Of a stretch of 15,975 nt of DNA, positions 14,919-15,975 are shown piece after piece. Origin of the DNA: Chelonobacter sp006228105. GTDB taxonomy: Bacteria; Pseudomonadota; Gammaproteobacteria; Enterobacterales; Pasteurellaceae. The translations under genes and the position numbers were made by a program. Numbering within the stretch: position 1 is the stretch's first letter; each line of letters begins with the position of its first letter. The notes beneath the pieces were generated by a model that saw only the letters and a list, made by a program, of their open reading frames with translations, ran no database searches and was not told the origin of the DNA. The stretch is taken from the NCBI RefSeq assembly GCF_006228105.1, contig NZ_VDHH01000149.1, one strand, 5' to 3'.

Positions 14919-15773
14919 ATGAAAAAATGGATTAGCTCAACCGTATTAAGTTTCGGTTTATTCTGTTCCGCTGCAAGCTATGCGGCACAACCGCATATCA
15001 ATCCACAAGCGGTCAGCAAGCTGACTTGGCAAGAAATTGGTTTGTCGCAGCAACAAACGACCACACTTGATGCCCAACAACGCAATCTCAGCGGTATTGA
15101 CAGCCCGATCGCCGCTTACCGCCTGCCTGCCAATCAGGGAACATTGGATATTACGATTAGCAGCTCGGTTGAAGACAACGACCATATTTTTGTCCCGAAT
15201 GTCGCCGTTTTGGATGCCAATTTCAATCTAGCAGCCACTTATCCGGCAAATACCTTCCAGTTTCACAACGAAAGCGGATTGCAAAGCAACCGCTTAAGCA
15301 AAGCACTGCAACTGACCCCAACGCCGAATCAGGATTACATCTATTTGTTAGTTTATACCACTGATGAAGATCTGCAAGGCAGTACCACTGTGCCACATCC
15401 GGCAAAATTGTATGCCAAAGCGCGCGGCAACCAACCGCCGGCAATTGATGATTTACAAGCCAAGCACAGTCTTAACGGGAAGATTCATATCGAGGTTGAC
15501 GGAAAACAAAGTGCCCAGTTTATCGGCTTGGCAATGCCCGAATTTAAAGCTAAAAGTGCGGTCGAGCCACAAGCTGTCGGTCGCAATACAAAAACCGAGA
15601 AACCATTGACAAAACCGGTAGAACAAGAAACCGAACAATATTTTAATAATGCAATTCGCAATGCAATGAAAAACAATGATGTTAACCGAGCAATGAATTT
15701 GGTTAATGAAGCCGAACAGCTCGGACTCAGTTCGCCGCGTAAAACCTTTATCGGGTTGGTATCACAAAAATAG
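14919..15773 (+). CDS. malM: Periplasmic maltose operon protein MalM
   Basis: Periplasmic protein of the mal regulon whose biochemical role is unsettled. The 284-aa product (E. coli MalM 306) has a signal peptide ending ASYA (residues 1-22). It aligns with E. coli MalM: KLTWQEI, a domain with ISGP/AAY-like IDSPIAAYRLPAN, FVPNVAVLDANF, YLLVYTTDEDLQG and HPAKLYAKARGNQPP. A Lys/Pro/Thr-rich linker (about 208-240) joins a C-terminal helical segment EQYFNNAIRNAMKNNDVNRA, similar to ESYFNTAIKNAV in E. coli. The start is the ATG at 14919 with GAGG just upstream. A longer in-frame reading from 14844 overlaps lamB and the terminator and would bury the signal peptide. No lipobox is present (Cys16 follows Phe). 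It is last in malK-lamB-malM. Confidence 0.93.
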   Translation: MKKWISSTVLSFGLFCSAASYAAQPHINPQAVSKLTWQEIGLSQQQTTTLDAQQRNLSGIDSPIAAYRLPANQGTLDITISSSVEDNDHIFVPNVAVLDANFNLAATYPANTFQFHNESGLQSNRLSKALQLTPTPNQDYIYLLVYTTDEDLQGSTTVPHPAKLYAKARGNQPPAIDDLQAKHSLNGKIHIEVDGKQSAQFIGLAMPEFKAKSAVEPQAVGRNTKTEKPLTKPVEQETEQYFNNAIRNAMKNNDVNRAMNLVNEAEQLGLSSPRKTFIGLVSQK

Positions 15774-15808
15774 TTTTAACTATACTGCCTTTTTCATTTT
15801 GCCTTTTT

Positions 15809-15840
15809 TACCCCACTGTGGCTGCTGTGGGGTATTTTTG
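15809..15840 (+). terminator. Terminator of malK-lamB-malM
   Basis: TACCCCAC (15809-15816) and GTGGGGTA (15827-15834) form an 8-bp stem with a 10-nt loop, followed by TTTTTG. It lies 36 nt after the malM stop. The T run is on the plus-strand side only. Confidence 0.85.
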
Positions 15841-15931
15841 TAATCTAATGACACTCCACAGCGCTCTCAAAGCCGCACTTTAACCACGATTATCGTCACT
15901 TAGCCTCAATTGGCATAGTAGCCGCAAACGC

Positions 15932-15960
15932 AAAAAACCCCTAGCATCGCTGCTAGGGGT
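15932..15960 (-). terminator. Terminator for a leftward gene beyond the window
   Basis: ACCCCTAGCA and TGCTAGGGGT (15937-15946 and 15951-15960) form a perfect 10-bp stem with a 4-nt TCGC loop. The A run at 15932-15937 becomes a U run only in a minus-strand transcript. A gene on the minus strand must therefore end just right of 15975. No coding sequence is seen between 15774 and the edge. Confidence 0.8.
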
Positions 15961-15975
15961 CGTTGTACTGTATTC

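Larger units (their letters stand above)
198..15562. repeat. Uptake signal sequences (AAGTGCGGT), 20 exact copies
   Basis: Exact 9-bp cores on the plus strand (AAGTGCGGT) start at 198, 3211, 3607, 6034, 8094, 10681, 13632 and 15554. Complement copies (ACCGCACTT) start at 811, 1170, 1852, 2111, 2493, 5185, 7558, 8071, 10082, 10654, 11867 and 12050. That is about one per 800 bp, against about 0.1 expected by chance for the whole window. They mark DNA for preferential uptake during natural competence in Haemophilus-type Pasteurellaceae. Two perfect inverted pairs serve as hairpins (8071/8094 and 10654/10681) and one pair is decayed (7558/7583). Most others are inside genes, often encoding Ser-Ala-Val. 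Confidence 0.95.

Noticed and set aside
15005..15013. ACAAGCGGT, the A. pleuropneumoniae-type uptake signal core, in malM
   Set aside because: A single copy against 20 of the other type; one chance match to a 9-mer in 16 kb is not surprising.
15863..15879. Uptake-signal-like GCCGCACTT near the right edge
   Set aside because: One mismatch to the core and no inverted partner, so not counted among the exact copies.
1..15975. Search for CRISPR arrays, insertion sequences, tRNA/rRNA genes and prophage remnants
   Set aside because: None seen: no regularly spaced direct repeats, no transposase-like protein and no tRNA-like fold was noticed by eye. Nearly all DNA is accounted for by mal genes and their control regions.

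Overview
The window is a complete maltose/maltodextrin (mal) gene cluster from a Gammaproteobacterium of the Pasteurellaceae. Two things support this assignment. The proteins closely resemble the Escherichia coli Mal proteins. The DNA also holds 20 exact copies of the 9-bp uptake signal core AAGTGCGGT or its complement ACCGCACTT, where chance predicts about 0.1. That core is the Haemophilus influenzae-type signal (Haemophilus, Pasteurella, Aggregatibacter, Basfia, Avibacterium and relatives), not the A. pleuropneumoniae type. I cannot name the species.

Layout, left to right: malQ (124-2220, -) and malP (2231-4645, -) form a cytoplasmic dextrin-processing operon. malT (4838-7552, +), the maltotriose-responsive activator, diverges from them. 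A small unrecognised gene (7611-7970, -) has its own CRP-type promoter. malG (8127-9017, -), malF (9028-10629, -) and malE (10717-11907, -) encode the ABC importer's membrane and binding subunits. A 371-bp divergent control region (11908-12278) follows. malK (12279-13397, +), lamB (13570-14853, +) and malM (14919-15773, +) encode the ATPase, the maltoporin and a periplasmic accessory protein. The window closes with two terminators; the last points left and must serve a gene beyond the right edge.

How it works: dextrins cross the outer membrane through LamB, bind MalE in the periplasm and are imported by MalFGK2. MalQ and MalP convert them to glucose, longer dextrins and glucose-1-phosphate. 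MalT switches on the operons when maltotriose is present. In E. coli these genes occupy two distant loci (malT/malPQ and malEFG/malK-lamB-malM); here they are contiguous.

Regulation visible in the sequence: three CRP-like sites about three helical turns apart between malE and malK, flanked by MalT-box-like motifs; a MalT-like box at about -37 of malPQ; a class II CRP-like promoter in front of the unknown gene; and several hairpins, some built from inverted pairs of uptake signals, at operon ends and between malE and malF. Most of the window is a well-known system. The least explained items are the 119-residue protein, the proline-rich repeat at the start of MalF, and the use of uptake signals as RNA hairpins.
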